Origin: Gammaproteobacteria bacterium
GTDB lineage: Bacteria > Pseudomonadota > Gammaproteobacteria > Steroidobacterales > Steroidobacteraceae
Length of the DNA stretch: 45,243 nt
Direction: 5' to 3'
NCBI GenBank assembly: GCA_003137095.1
Contig: PLET01000101.1
Span: 1 to 45,243, forward strand
Every line of letters starts with the position of its first letter. Position 1 is the first letter of the stretch. Below are positions 1-8,028 of this stretch, piece by piece. The notes beneath the pieces are model-generated. The model ran no database searches. It was not told the DNA's origin and saw only the letters and a list, made by a program, of their open reading frames with translations. The position numbers were made by a program, and so were the translations under genes.

Positions 1-216
1 CGCCAGCCGCTCGGCATCACCGTCATGGGCGGCCTGATCCTGAGCCAGGTCTTCACCCTGTACACGACGCCGGTGATCTACCTGTATCTGGACCGCCTGC
101 GCGCCCGGTTGGCCCGTTGGTCCGCCACGCTGCCGTGGAACCAGGCCGGCTCGAGCCAGGGCCAGAACCCCGGTCCGGGCCCGAACCCCGGGTCGGGCGC
201 GGGCGCATCGGCATGA
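1..216 (+). CDS. RND-family efflux transporter, C-terminal end (partial)
   Basis: The reading frame is open from base 1 and ends in TGA at 214-216, so only the last 71 residues are present. The segment [20 protein letters not shown] followed by [10 protein letters not shown] matches the last transmembrane helix of AcrB/MdtC-type inner-membrane RND pumps. These are proton-driven trimeric exporters that work with a periplasmic adaptor and an outer-membrane channel. The tail after the helix is unusually rich in Gly, Pro, Asn and Gln (GPGPNPGSG) and looks disordered. Its stop overlaps the start of the outer-membrane partner (ATGA), so the two are translationally coupled. MdtB/MdtC-like is likely, but the subtype cannot be fixed from this piece. 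Confidence 0.9.
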   Translation, partial: RQPLGITVMGGLILSQVFTLYTTPVIYLYLDRLRARLARWSATLPWNQAGSSQGQNPGPGPNPGSGAGASA

Positions 217-1691
217 ACGTCACCCGCGTCATGAAGATCATCCGCCCAGCGAAGATCTGCCGCTCAAGCCTGGTGGTCACTCCGGCGCTGCTGCTCGGCG
301 GCTGCTTGGTCGGCCCCAACTATCATCGTCCGGAGGCACCGGTACCGGCGCAATTCAAGGAATCGCCGGGCTGGACCCTGGCGGTGCCGGCGGCCGACGC
401 ACCCAAGGGCGATTGGTGGAAGGCCTTCAACGATCCGCTGCTCGATCAACTCGAACCGCTGGTATCGGTGTCGAACCAAACCGTGCGTCAAGACTACGCC
501 AACTACCAGGAAGCCTTGGCCGAGGTCGAGGTGGCGCGCAGCGCGCTGTTCCCGACACTCGGCATCACGGGTTCGGCCACCAAGCAGCACGGCCCCGGCG
601 GCAGCACCGTGGTCAGCGGCAGCGGCGGCGTAACCACCACCACCGGCAGCGGCGCCACCGTGACCGCGGGCTCGCTCGAAGGCAACGTCAGTTGGGCGCC
701 GGATCTGTGGGGCAAGGTCCGTCGCGGCATCGAAGAGAGCAAGGCCACCGCGCAGGCGAGCGCCGCGACCCTCGCCAATGCCACGTTGTCGGAGCAGACC
801 ACGCTCGCGACCACCGTCATTGAATTGCGCCTCACCGATGCCAATGTCGAGCTCACTCAGAAAACCGTCAATGCCTACCAGGAATATCTGCGCGTGGTCT
901 CAAACCAAGGCGCAGCCGGTACCATCGCTCCCTCGGTCGTACTGACCGCACAGACCCAACTCGAGAGTGCCCAGGCCAGCCTGATCTCGCTCGGCGTCGC
1001 ACGCGCGCAATACGCGCACGCCATCGGCGTGCTGGTCGGCAAGAATCCGGAGGAACTGGAAATTCCGGCGGGCACGTCGATGCCCACATTGCCGCAAGTG
1101 CCGATCGGGCTGCCCTCGACGCTGCTGCAACGGCGGCCGGATATCGCCGTCGCCGAACGGCAGATGGCAGCACAAAATGCCGCCGTCGGCGTGGCGGTGG
1201 CGGCGTACTACCCGACCCTGACCCTGTCGGCGTCGGCGGGCTTCTCCCAATCGCCGCTCGACGGTTTGCTGCACTCCGCCAACCACGTCTGGTCCTTGGG
1301 CGCCGACGCCAGCGAAGCCATTCTCGATTTCGGCGCACGCCGCGGCATGGTCGCGGCCGCCAAGGCGGCGTACGAATCGGCGGTGGCCAATTACCGCGGC
1401 ACCGTGCTAACCGCCCTGCAAAATGTCGAGGATGACCTGTCCGGCCTGCGCATTCTGGCCCAGCAGGCGGCGGTACTGGAGTCACTGGTGCGCGACGCCA
1501 CGCGCGGCGCCGCGATCGCATTCAACGAATACCAGGCGGGCACCGTCGACTACACCACCGTGGCTGTCGCCCAGGCCACGCAATTCAGCGCCGAGGAAAG
1601 CGCACTCGGCGTGAAACAGCTGCGCTTGCTCGACACCATATCCCTGATCGGCGATCTGGGCGGCGGTTGGTCGGCGGCCGAGCTCAAGTGA
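213..1691 (+). CDS. NodT-family outer-membrane efflux lipoprotein
   Basis: A 492-residue outer-membrane channel subunit of a tripartite RND pump. The chosen ATG overlaps the upstream TGA. It gives a short basic N-terminus, a hydrophobic stretch and the lipobox LLGGC followed by [14 protein letters not shown], the hallmark start of the NodT/OprM/CusC group. Two TolC-type repeats follow (conserved [13 protein letters not shown] near the start and [20 protein letters not shown] in the middle). Total length is normal for the family. A 34-residue insertion rich in Gly, Ser and Thr (around residues 125-160) sits in the first repeat. An in-frame start upstream at 117 exists but would lie inside the pump gene and spoil the lipoprotein signal. 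Family assignment is firm; the exported substrate is unknown. Confidence 0.93.
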   Translation: MNVTRVMKIIRPAKICRSSLVVTPALLLGGCLVGPNYHRPEAPVPAQFKESPGWTLAVPAADAPKGDWWKAFNDPLLDQLEPLVSVSNQTVRQDYANYQEALAEVEVARSALFPTLGITGSATKQHGPGGSTVVSGSGGVTTTTGSGATVTAGSLEGNVSWAPDLWGKVRRGIEESKATAQASAATLANATLSEQTTLATTVIELRLTDANVELTQKTVNAYQEYLRVVSNQGAAGTIAPSVVLTAQTQLESAQASLISLGVARAQYAHAIGVLVGKNPEELEIPAGTSMPTLPQVPIGLPSTLLQRRPDIAVAERQMAAQNAAVGVAVAAYYPTLTLSASAGFSQSPLDGLLHSANHVWSLGADASEAILDFGARRGMVAAAKAAYESAVANYRGTVLTALQNVEDDLSGLRILAQQAAVLESLVRDATRGAAIAFNEYQAGTVDYTTVAVAQATQFSAEESALGVKQLRLLDTISLIGDLGGGWSAAELK

Positions 1692-1773
1692 TGACGATTC
1701 GCGCCCGCCGCAACAACAGGGCCAATGCGCTAAACGCCGAGTTCGGCACGCCGAGCTTGAGCAGAATGTAGGA
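1684..1773 (-). pseudogene. possible LuxR-type HTH C-terminal remnant
   Basis: On the minus strand a short frame reads SSYILLKLGVPNSAFSALAL, continues [10 protein letters not shown] and stops at 1684-1686. This resembles the end of a LuxR/FixJ helix-turn-helix domain (the recognition-helix stretch ILxKLGVxNRxxAALLARR). The usual Arg after Asn is missing and no start or receiver domain is found upstream. The stop lies inside the 3' end of the efflux lipoprotein gene. It may be a relic of a deleted regulator or chance similarity; confidence is low. Confidence 0.22.
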
Positions 1774-1876
1774 GCTTTCCTGACAAAACGAGTCGACACA
1801 TGCCTATGGTGCGCCTTTCTTGATTTGGCTACAGTTCGAATGCGGTATCGGACAAATCTCGCATCAAGGAGAACTC

Positions 1877-2056
1877 GTGAACAAGGTACTAACGGCTTCC
1901 CGGTACACGATGCTGATTGGATTGGTTGCGCTGGCTGCCGGCTGCATCGTCGCGGCGCCGAGATATCACGACGGATATTGGGACCATGAGCACGATCGCT
2001 ATTGGCAGAACAACGGCTGGCACCCGTGCGAGGAGCACAGGGAGTCCTGCCGGTAG
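1877..2056 (+). CDS. small exported lipoprotein, unknown function
   Basis: A 59-residue protein starting at GTG 1877, chosen because AAGGAG sits about seven bases upstream. The N-terminus is a lipoprotein signal (hydrophobic MLIGLVALAAGC with Cys as the lipidation residue), followed by a short mature part rich in His, Tyr, Trp and Asp (YHDGYWDHEHDRYW) with two Cys near the end (HPCEEHRESC). The aromatic/acidic pattern resembles small YXWD-rich periplasmic proteins, but no family is recognised. It stands alone, with about 185 bases on its 5' side and 300 on its 3' side. Confidence 0.6.
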   Translation: MNKVLTASRYTMLIGLVALAAGCIVAAPRYHDGYWDHEHDRYWQNNGWHPCEEHRESCR

Positions 2057-2363
2057 ATTATCCGCGAAGTCGGCTAGGCGACGACGGCTGGACCCAGACT
2101 TATTGCGACAGCGTTAAGGCGCTTGTCCACGGTCCACAACGCGCATCCCCGATTTACTGCGGCTGCTCCGTGACACCGCCGGTAACGCCATGATTCTTTG
2201 ACCGAAATCCGCGATCCCCGGGTCGTCGAATCGGGGGGATCCGTTTTCGATGCCAGCGCCCGCGTGCGCATCGGGTGAGGCGTGCGATATCAGCGTCTAC
2301 TCGAGTCTCACGACGATCGATCCGGCGGGCGCTTGGGGGCGGCCGCCGGATCCAGGGTGACGA
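2057..2363. other. intergenic region without a recognised gene
   Basis: About 300 bases between the small lipoprotein and the leftward fasciclin gene. No open frame here has a ribosome-binding site or protein-like composition. The only structure seen is the inverted repeat at 2319-2352, listed separately. Confidence 0.6.
2319..2352 (-). terminator. hairpin downstream of fasciclin gene
   Basis: A perfect 10-bp inverted repeat (GATCCGGCGG at 2319-2328, CCGCCGGATC at 2343-2352) with a 14-base loop lies 11 bases beyond the fasciclin stop. There is no run of T after it on the minus strand, so it may protect the mRNA 3' end or act with Rho rather than be a classic intrinsic terminator. Confidence 0.4.
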
Positions 2364-2921
2364 TTACTTCGGCAGAAGTACCCGATCGATCGAGTAGATG
2401 ACGCCGTTTGATTGCAACACATCGTAGACGTTGATGTCGGCGATGTCGCCGGATTCGTCGTGGATGCTGATGTTGCGCGAGCCATTCTTGGTGAGCACCA
2501 GCGTGCCGCCGCTGACGGTCGTCAGAGTGGCGCTGCCGTGGCCTTTATCGATCAGACGATCGAGATCAGCGGCCGTTAAATGTCCCGCGACCACGTGATA
2601 CGTGAGTATTTTGGTGAGTGTGGCCTTGTTCTCGGGCTTCAATAGGGTGTCAACGGTGCCGGCTGGCAGTCCTTCGAATGCGCCGTTGTCGGGTGCGAAT
2701 ACGGTAAACGGCCCCTTGCCTTCCAAGGTATCGACGAGACCGGCTGCCTTTACGGCCGCCACGAGAGTCGTGTGATCCTTGGAATTCACGGCGTTTTCGA
2801 CGATATTTCGTTGGGCGAGCATCGCACTGCCGCCGACGATGACCTCGGCGGACGCCGCTGTAGCGCCGGCCGCGAGAGTGATGGCCAGGGCGGCCGCCAA
2901 GAAAAAATTGCGCTGTTGCAT
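2364..2921 (-). CDS. fasciclin-domain exported protein (copy 1)
   Basis: 185 residues with a Sec signal peptide (FFLAAALAITLAAGATAASA) and one FAS1 domain. The FAS1 signatures are clear: GPFTVFAPDNGAFEGLPAGT (H1 region), LTKILTYHVVAGHLTAADL (the conserved YH) and a terminal NGVIYSIDRVLLP (H2 region). FAS1 proteins are secreted adhesion or scaffold proteins, and bacterial single-domain forms are common in alpha- and gammaproteobacteria. A diverged paralogue lies about 550 bases upstream at 3473-4009. Nothing in the neighbourhood points to a specific ligand. Confidence 0.93.
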   Translation of the reverse strand: MQQRNFFLAAALAITLAAGATAASAEVIVGGSAMLAQRNIVENAVNSKDHTTLVAAVKAAGLVDTLEGKGPFTVFAPDNGAFEGLPAGTVDTLLKPENKATLTKILTYHVVAGHLTAADLDRLIDKGHGSATLTTVSGGTLVLTKNGSRNISIHDESGDIADINVYDVLQSNGVIYSIDRVLLPK

Positions 2922-3043
2922 TTGAACTCCTGAGTGAATTACGTTCAGGTAGGTATTCGGGCTGGCGGTTCGAGTGGATGCAAAGTGCGGTGATCGTCTG
3001 CGTCAGAAGCGCGAGATCCATATCGCTGATCGATCTCAACCGT

Positions 3044-3406
3044 TCACACTGTCGGCTGCGATACGAGCCGCGCGCCGCAATTCGCGCAGCTTCCCGTCTC
3101 CAGCGCGGCGGTGATCGCGGTGCCGACCAGCCGGTGGGCGCATCGAGGGCAGCGCAACCGGTGGCGAATCGGTCCGAACCACGTGTACAGCAGCAGCATG
3201 CCGGCAAACCAGGCGGCCGGCAGGATCAACAGTTCCAGCAGCGCGATGGATTTGGATTCCGACACATAAGGACGCAGATAGCGGGTGTGGACCATCAGGT
3301 AGATGAACAGGAGCGGGGCGAAGCCTGCACCCAAGACCAGGGATCTCTCCCGCTCGTAGGCCCGATGGCGGCTCTGCAGTTCTTCGCGGTTGCCTGCGAT
3401 GGGCAT
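3044..3406 (-). CDS. membrane protein with C-terminal zinc ribbon
   Basis: About 120 residues from the ATG at 3406; an in-frame start at 3457 is possible but adds a Gly/Pro stretch of no clear use. A basic/acidic N-terminal segment (REELQSRHRAYERERS) is followed by two membrane helices (around LVLGAGFAPLLFIYLMV and IALLELLILPAAWFAGML). The C-terminal cytoplasmic domain has two CxxC pairs, CPRCAHRL and CANCGARL, typical of a small zinc ribbon. No named family is recognised. It lies between two fasciclin genes in the same orientation, but with gaps of over 60 bases, so a shared operon is possible rather than shown. Confidence 0.65.
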   Translation of the reverse strand: MPIAGNREELQSRHRAYERERSLVLGAGFAPLLFIYLMVHTRYLRPYVSESKSIALLELLILPAAWFAGMLLLYTWFGPIRHRLRCPRCAHRLVGTAITAALETGSCANCGARLVSQPTV

Positions 3407-3472
3407 GGAATTGACCTCGGGTCCGACCGTATCACAGTACCCCGGTCCCGGGAGCATCGCAAAGGTGCGTAA

Positions 3473-4009
3473 TCATCGCAGCACCCGGTCGATGGAGAAG
3501 ATCCCGCCTCCGCCGTGCCGGGCATCCCCGGCGTCGATCCGGGCGACCACGCCGGTTGCATCCCGGATGATGATGTTGCGCGAGCCGCTTCGGGCGAGCA
3601 TCACGCGGCCGCCGCCCGCGGTCTCGAGCGCGGCGCGTCCGTGGCCCTGGTCGATGAGGCGTTCGAGATCGGCGGCGCTCCAATGACCCGGCACCAGGTG
3701 ATGGCGCAGCATCCGGTTGAGCGCCTCCTTGCCGCCGGGCTGCATCAGCCTGCCGAGGGTGCCGGCCGGCAAGCCGGCGAACGCGCCGTCATCGGGCGCG
3801 AACAGCGTGAAGGGACCCTGGCCCTTCAAGGCGTCGAGCAGCCCGCTCGCCTTCAGGGCCGCGACGAGGGTGCTATGGCATCTCGAATGATCGCCGGCGG
3901 AGTCCTCGCGGGCGTGCATCGCGCCGCCGCCCACGATGACTCCGGCGACGGCCGCGGCCGCCCCGGCACCCAGGAAAAGGGCGAGCGTCGCCGCGACCCG
4001 ATTGCGCAT
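3473..4009 (-). CDS. fasciclin-domain exported protein (copy 2)
   Basis: 178 residues, a paralogue of the protein at 2364-2921. It has an N-terminal hydrophobic export signal and a FAS1 domain with GPFTLFAPDDGAFAGLPAGT and LNRMLRHHLVPGHWSAADLE, where HH replaces the usual YH, and ends in IFSIDRVLR. The two copies share the same N-terminal VIVGGxAM segment after the signal, which supports duplication within the locus. This copy is more GC-rich and more diverged (many Arg/Gly replacements in the C-terminal half), suggesting relaxed constraint or a different partner. There is no sign of truncation. Confidence 0.88.
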   Translation of the reverse strand: MRNRVAATLALFLGAGAAAAVAGVIVGGGAMHAREDSAGDHSRCHSTLVAALKASGLLDALKGQGPFTLFAPDDGAFAGLPAGTLGRLMQPGGKEALNRMLRHHLVPGHWSAADLERLIDQGHGRAALETAGGGRVMLARSGSRNIIIRDATGVVARIDAGDARHGGGGIFSIDRVLR

Positions 4010-4095
4010 CGTGCCTCTCCTGCAATGTTGAGGTTACGGGATATACGCGGCGGGAGGCCGGACGGATTCACCGGTCCGCGAAATTCATGTGCTCG

Positions 4096-5280
4096 TCAGG
4101 GCTGTGGCCGCACCGCCTGAAGCGAGGTCCAATTGCCGTTCAGGGTGCCGTTTGGATTGAAATTCGGGTCGTCGCTCATGACGTATTGATTCGAACCGTT
4201 GAGCCAGGCGTGGTCATATTGATTGCTGAGCTCGAAGGTGGCGCCGGTGGACGGATCGCGGAAGGTCTGCACCCCGCGCACCAGCTGATCCGCGCCGAAT
4301 GCCGCGTTGTTGGCGCCGCGCTGCTGATTGGCGACCACGCCGTTGATGGTCTGCGCCACCTGGTTCTGGAAATTCGCGATCATCGCCGACTGTTTCGCCT
4401 CCTCCTCCTGTTTCTTGCGATACAGGGTGGCGATGACGGCGTTGCTGCGGGTCTGCCACTGCGGCTCCGGGCGGATGGTGCCGGCGATCAGCTTGAACAG
4501 CTTGTCGTTGGCATCCAACTTGCCCTTCGGGGCGCGCAGCATCATCACATCGATGGCATGCCAATCATAGGCCACGCCGCGGCCGCTTTGCAGTGCGCGC
4601 ACGACGATGACGGCGGTGACCCATTCCTCCACCGGCTGGCCGGCGGCGTCGCTGTAGTCCAGGCGCGCGCGCGCCGCTTCGGTATGGATGCCGCCGGGAT
4701 TGCCCGTACCATCGGCCGGTAGTCCGAGGCGATGCCGTGCAATCTGATTGAGCTCGGGAAAGGGGTCGACCGACACCACGGTGGCGGTCTTGCGATACTT
4801 GGCGATCAGGTCCTGGCGCAGAAAATCCGCCGCATGAACCGGCAAGCGTACCGGGCAGGGTTTCAGGCCCACCCGGGCGCCCTGTTGATTTTCCTGCTGC
4901 AGATGACGCTGCGCCTGCGGATCGTCGACATACTGCCAGGTGAATTGCGGGAGCAGCTGCAGTTCGATGGATTTGTCGGCGCTTTTCGCATCCCCGAAGA
5001 CCGAGAACATGTCGGCAAAGCACCCGCCTACCGCCTGGCCGAATTTGACCGCGCCCGTGAACTCCCAGGTCGTGGGGATCATGAGGTCGTAGGCCGGAAT
5101 TCCCTGGGGTCCCTGGCTATGGTCGATGATCTGGACCTGTTTCATCAGAAAATAGTGAGCGGATTTGTCCGAAGCCGCTGCGGCCTGCGCGGTTGGGCCC
5201 TGCGCGGCTGCGGCGAGCGCTGCGAGTGCGGCGAGGGTGAGCGTGAGGCGGGCGAGCGACGCAATCGGCGGCATGCGCAA
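4096..5280 (-). CDS. exported protein of unknown function (394 aa)
   Basis: A 394-residue protein with an Ala-rich Sec signal peptide (first ~33 residues). The mature part begins HYFLMKQVQIIDHSQG and continues with a conserved-looking domain: IPTTWEFTGAVKF, two Cys (GGCFADMF and LKPCPVRLP) and WHAIDVMMLRAPKGKLD. It is followed by a helical Gln/Asn-rich segment (NFQNQVAQTINGVVANQQRG). The C-terminal motif FELSNQYDHAWLNGSNQYVM with DDPNFNPN recurs in uncharacterised secreted proteins, as far as I recall. No catalytic motif is visible. It is followed leftward, after a gap, by the fasciclin genes and preceded two bases away by a Cys-rich protein gene, probably its operon partner. Confidence 0.8.
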   Translation of the reverse strand: MRMPPIASLARLTLTLAALAALAAAAQGPTAQAAAASDKSAHYFLMKQVQIIDHSQGPQGIPAYDLMIPTTWEFTGAVKFGQAVGGCFADMFSVFGDAKSADKSIELQLLPQFTWQYVDDPQAQRHLQQENQQGARVGLKPCPVRLPVHAADFLRQDLIAKYRKTATVVSVDPFPELNQIARHRLGLPADGTGNPGGIHTEAARARLDYSDAAGQPVEEWVTAVIVVRALQSGRGVAYDWHAIDVMMLRAPKGKLDANDKLFKLIAGTIRPEPQWQTRSNAVIATLYRKKQEEEAKQSAMIANFQNQVAQTINGVVANQQRGANNAAFGADQLVRGVQTFRDPSTGATFELSNQYDHAWLNGSNQYVMSDDPNFNPNGTLNGNWTSLQAVRPQP

Positions 5281-5282
5281 TC

Positions 5283-5597
5283 CTAGGTCGATCCCCGGGT
5301 TGCCTTGAGGATGGCCTGCTTGCAGCCGTCCGACACCTGGTTCTTGTGCTGCTTGAGGCAGGCAATGATGCGTCCGCCACCGGGCTGCACACCCGCACAG
5401 AGATTTTGGACATCAGCCGCGCAGGCGGCGCGTGGGTCGCCGGCGGCCGGCTGCGGTGAGCTCTGGCCCGGGGCGGGCGCGGGCGCCGGGGTTTGCGCGG
5501 GTGTCTGTGCGCCCGGCGGCTTGGGCAGCAGATCATCGTCGGCGAGCGCCGACTGTGCGGCCAGCAGCGCGCAGAGAATGAGCAGTGATCTCGTCAT
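5283..5597 (-). CDS. Cys-rich-repeat exported protein
   Basis: 104 residues from the ATG at 5597, picked because GAGGAG stands seven bases upstream; an earlier start at 5651 lacks this and would mask the signal peptide. MTRSLLILCALLAAQSALA is a Sec signal. A Pro/Ala/Gln linker follows, then one repeat of the GLG1-type cysteine-rich family: ACAADVQNLCAGVQPGGGRI, then ACLKQHKNQVSDGC. Such small periplasmic proteins are widespread and poorly understood. The stop is two bases from the start of the 394-residue exported protein, so the two are likely co-transcribed. Confidence 0.8.
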   Translation of the reverse strand: MTRSLLILCALLAAQSALADDDLLPKPPGAQTPAQTPAPAPAPGQSSPQPAAGDPRAACAADVQNLCAGVQPGGGRIIACLKQHKNQVSDGCKQAILKATRGST

Positions 5598-5711
5598 TGA
5601 TGAGCTCCTCGGACGGGCGCCCGGTTGAGAACTCCCGGTGGCGCCGACCAATATACAAGGATACTCCCGGGTCTGTCCCGGCGCGGCCAGGAATAAGAGC
5701 GGCGCCGTGTG

Positions 5712-6032
5712 CTAGTCGGGATCGTAGCCGCGTGCGCCCAAGTGCGATGCACCGGATATCGGGGCGTCATGCGGGTCGGTGAAATCGATGCTGATCATGC
5801 GCCGGTCGTTGCCCCGTGTGCAAAAGAAGGTGGCGGAATTCGAGGAGAATTCCCGGACCTCCCAACCGCCGTCCATCCAAGCCAACATCGCCGTCACGAA
5901 TACATGCGTCAGATTGGCGCCGGCCTTGAGCTGCCGGGACTCGATGATGGATGCGTGCATGGTGCGCACGACGTACCAGCGGGGTGCAGGCGCGGCATCC
6001 AGAGGGTTGAACGTGGTGCGGCGGCGGACCAT
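5712..6032 (-). CDS. hypothetical protein (106 aa)
   Basis: A 106-residue protein with no signal peptide or membrane helix. The central part is protein-like (LTHVFVTAMLAWMDGGWEVR then EFSSNSATFFCTRG and RMISIDFTDP), with alternating hydrophobic residues suggesting a small alpha/beta fold. The codon use matches its neighbours. I recognise no family. It stands alone, transcribed leftward, with a divergent gene about 165 bases upstream. Confidence 0.5.
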   Translation of the reverse strand: MVRRRTTFNPLDAAPAPRWYVVRTMHASIIESRQLKAGANLTHVFVTAMLAWMDGGWEVREFSSNSATFFCTRGNDRRMISIDFTDPHDAPISGASHLGARGYDPD

Positions 6033-6197
6033 GGTGCAAAAATACCGCGGGGTTTTGTGACGTGTCCATCCAGTGCCGCGGAGCGCAGAGTACTGGATGA
6101 GTCAGTGACGGGAACGCGGGGCAGATTTTGTCGGGCGGCCGCGGCGGATTAGAATGGAGCGAGGGGAAGGCCAAACACAACCGAAGGAAACACAATC

Positions 6198-6566
6198 ATG
6201 TCGACACCCGAAACGCCACCGCCCGCCGCCTCGGCGCCGCGCACCGGTGAGGATTGCACGGTGGCGATCCTCGCCTACATCACCCTCATCGGATTCATCG
6301 TTGCGCTGGTGATGTTCAGCAGCAACAAAACGGCCATCGGCGCGTATCACCTGCGCCAGGCGTTGGGGCTGATGCTCACCGCCTTTGCCGGGTACGTCAT
6401 CCTTGCCGTCATTCCGGTGATCGGCTGGCTGTTAATGCCGCTGTTTGGTCTGCTGATCCTGGTCTTTGCCATCATCGGCCTGATCGCCGCCGCCAACGGC
6501 CAGCAAAAGCCCCTGCCGCTGTTCGGGGAAAAATATCAGCAGTGGTTTCGCAACGCCTTCATCTGA
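6198..6566 (+). CDS. DUF4870/Tic20-like small membrane protein
   Basis: 122 residues, start supported by AAGGA eight bases upstream. A Pro-rich cytoplasmic N-terminus is followed by three membrane segments (AILAYITLIGFIVALVMF, LGLMLTAFAGYVILAVIPVI, LLMPLFGLLILVFAIIGLIA). The pattern NKTAIGAYHLRQALGLML between helices 1 and 2, and the C-terminal KPLPLFGEKYQQWF, are typical of the DUF4870 family of proteobacterial membrane proteins, sometimes annotated as import components by distant similarity to Tic20. Function is unknown. The 3' end overlaps the convergent DUF1648-like gene by eight bases. Confidence 0.88.
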   Translation: MSTPETPPPAASAPRTGEDCTVAILAYITLIGFIVALVMFSSNKTAIGAYHLRQALGLMLTAFAGYVILAVIPVIGWLLMPLFGLLILVFAIIGLIAAANGQQKPLPLFGEKYQQWFRNAFI

Positions 6567-7569
6567 GCAGGTAGTGGCCGGTCGGAACCATGGCCACGAG
6601 CATGGCGATGAGCAGCCACGACCACGGATTGCCGAAGTTTAAAGTCCAGCCGATCCCCATGCGCTTCTCCACCAGCAGGGCCGGGTCCGCGCGATTGATA
6701 TAGATGAATCCCCCCAACCAGCGGTCATCCGCCGTGCGATCGCCGACCGGCGGCCGGCTCGCGAACAGCCGTGCGCCGCCCTGACCGGCGCGCAACAGCG
6801 TGACGATGAAGCCGAGCAGCATGATGGCGAGCGCCGCGCTCCACAGCCGCATGGCGATGACGGGCGCCTGCAGCAGGGCAAGGGCCGGCGGCAGGATGGA
6901 GAAATACGCGACCGTGAGCAGCATCAGCAGTGTGCGGCGGCGAAATCGGCGCTCGGCGGCGGCGGCGGGTCCCGACGCGCAAATTCGTCGGGACCCGTGC
7001 AGCACTCCCCAGGCCGCCGCCATCAGCACCAGGCATGAGATGGCGTGCAGTAGCACCAGCATGACGATCAGCCGCGGTGACGTCGTCACCCAGTGATCCG
7101 GACCGGCGAAGCTCCAGTGGACCGGGAGGCGGCCGGGGAGCCGGTCCACGTGCGACACCGACCAGGTTCCCAGAACGAGGAGCAACACAAACGGCAGCGC
7201 TGCCGCCGCGAATCCTCCCGGGAAATGCTCCGGCGGCGCCGACAGGTCGATCTCGATGGCGGTGGCGCGCGGTATGGCGTGCGCCAGGGTGCTGTGGTGC
7301 GCCGCCAGCTGCGCACCACCGATGCCGACCGCATACAGAACGGCCGAGACGGCGGGGCGCTGCAGCGCCATCTGCAGGGCGACCGCTGCGAGGGTGCTGC
7401 ACCACACGCCGAACCGATAGCGCTGCAGGATGCGCCGGGCCGATGCCGAGATCCGCAGCGCCGGATCTACCGTCACCCCAAAGTACAGATCCGGACGGGT
7501 GATCCGGGGCATCAGATGCAGGAGCGCACTGATCGCCAACAGACTGATGTAAAAAAGCGCGGCCGACAT
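6559..7569 (-). CDS. DUF1648-like multi-spanning membrane protein with C-terminal DUF5808-like segment
   Basis: 336 residues starting at ATG 7569; a GTG two codons upstream is also possible. It has about eight predicted membrane helices. The central part contains the DUF1648 signature (RLPGRLPVHWSFAGPDHWV), and the C-terminus carries DDRWLGGFIYINRADPALLV followed by EKRMGIGWTLNFGNPWSW, a motif of DUF5808 proteins. Such proteins are usually encoded beside a YtrA-type GntR repressor, as here: the regulator ends ten bases upstream. By analogy with Bacillus SdpI they may sense or resist a toxic compound, but that is inference. Confidence 0.85.
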   Translation of the reverse strand: MSAALFYISLLAISALLHLMPRITRPDLYFGVTVDPALRISASARRILQRYRFGVWCSTLAAVALQMALQRPAVSAVLYAVGIGGAQLAAHHSTLAHAIPRATAIEIDLSAPPEHFPGGFAAAALPFVLLLVLGTWSVSHVDRLPGRLPVHWSFAGPDHWVTTSPRLIVMLVLLHAISCLVLMAAAWGVLHGSRRICASGPAAAAERRFRRRTLLMLLTVAYFSILPPALALLQAPVIAMRLWSAALAIMLLGFIVTLLRAGQGGARLFASRPPVGDRTADDRWLGGFIYINRADPALLVEKRMGIGWTLNFGNPWSWLLIAMLVAMVPTGHYLLR

Positions 7570-7579
7570 ATTCACGAGA

Positions 7580-7963
7580 TCAGGAGGCCTCCAGAGCCTT
7601 GGCCATGCGTCGCAATTCCCGCGCCAGTGACGAGGGTGTCGCGCCGTTCGCCTGAAGGTGCGCGAGGAGTTCCTCGATGCGGCGTCGGTGCGTGGCGGAC
7701 TCCGGTTTGGCGGCGATCGGCAAGGATCGCCGCTGCACCTGTGCGCCGCCCCGCGCGCTGATGTGCAGCCATCCCTCGCGCGCCAGTTCGCGGTAGGCCG
7801 ATGCCACCGTGTTGAAATGCACGCCGATATCGAGCGCCAGCCGCCGCACGGCCGGCAGCGAATCCCCGGGCGCCAGATCGCCATTGACCAGAGCCACGCG
7901 CAGTCCATCGACGATTTGCCGGTAAACCGGCGCCGAGGATCCGGGATCGATGCGCAGTATCAT
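7580..7963 (-). CDS. GntR-family transcriptional regulator, YtrA type
   Basis: 127 residues: an N-terminal winged helix (residues ~1-70; APVYRQIVDGLRVALVNGDL, APGDSLPAVRRLALDIGVHF, NTVASAYRELAREGWL) and only a short helical tail (HRRRIEELLAHLQANG), which is the YtrA subfamily layout with no large ligand-binding domain. GAGG lies five bases before the ATG. It precedes the DUF1648-like membrane gene by ten bases, and YtrA regulators typically repress their own operon. A cluster of inverted TGTA/TACA elements just upstream (7972-7999) is the likely operator. Confidence 0.92.
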   Translation of the reverse strand: MILRIDPGSSAPVYRQIVDGLRVALVNGDLAPGDSLPAVRRLALDIGVHFNTVASAYRELAREGWLHISARGGAQVQRRSLPIAAKPESATHRRRIEELLAHLQANGATPSSLARELRRMAKALEAS

Positions 7964-7971
7964 CGTGACCT

Positions 7972-7999
7972 CTGTACTCTGTATACATACAATGTACAG
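7972..7999 (-). promoter_or_regulatory. candidate GntR operator/promoter
   Basis: Immediately upstream of the GntR start there are nested inverted repeats: CTGTAC (7972-7977) with GTACAG (7994-7999), the self-complementary GTATAC (7981-7986), and TGTA (7980-7983) with TACA (7995-7998). On the minus strand TATACA could serve as the -10 hexamer. GT...AC symmetry is usual for GntR operators. Binding is inferred from position and symmetry only. Confidence 0.45.
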
Positions 8000-8028
8000 G
8001 GGTTACGTGCGGTACGCAAGCCGACCCC

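Noticed and set aside
7570..7908. N-terminal extension of the DUF1648-like protein
   Set aside because: It overlaps the GntR gene in another frame and is an Arg/Trp-rich shadow.
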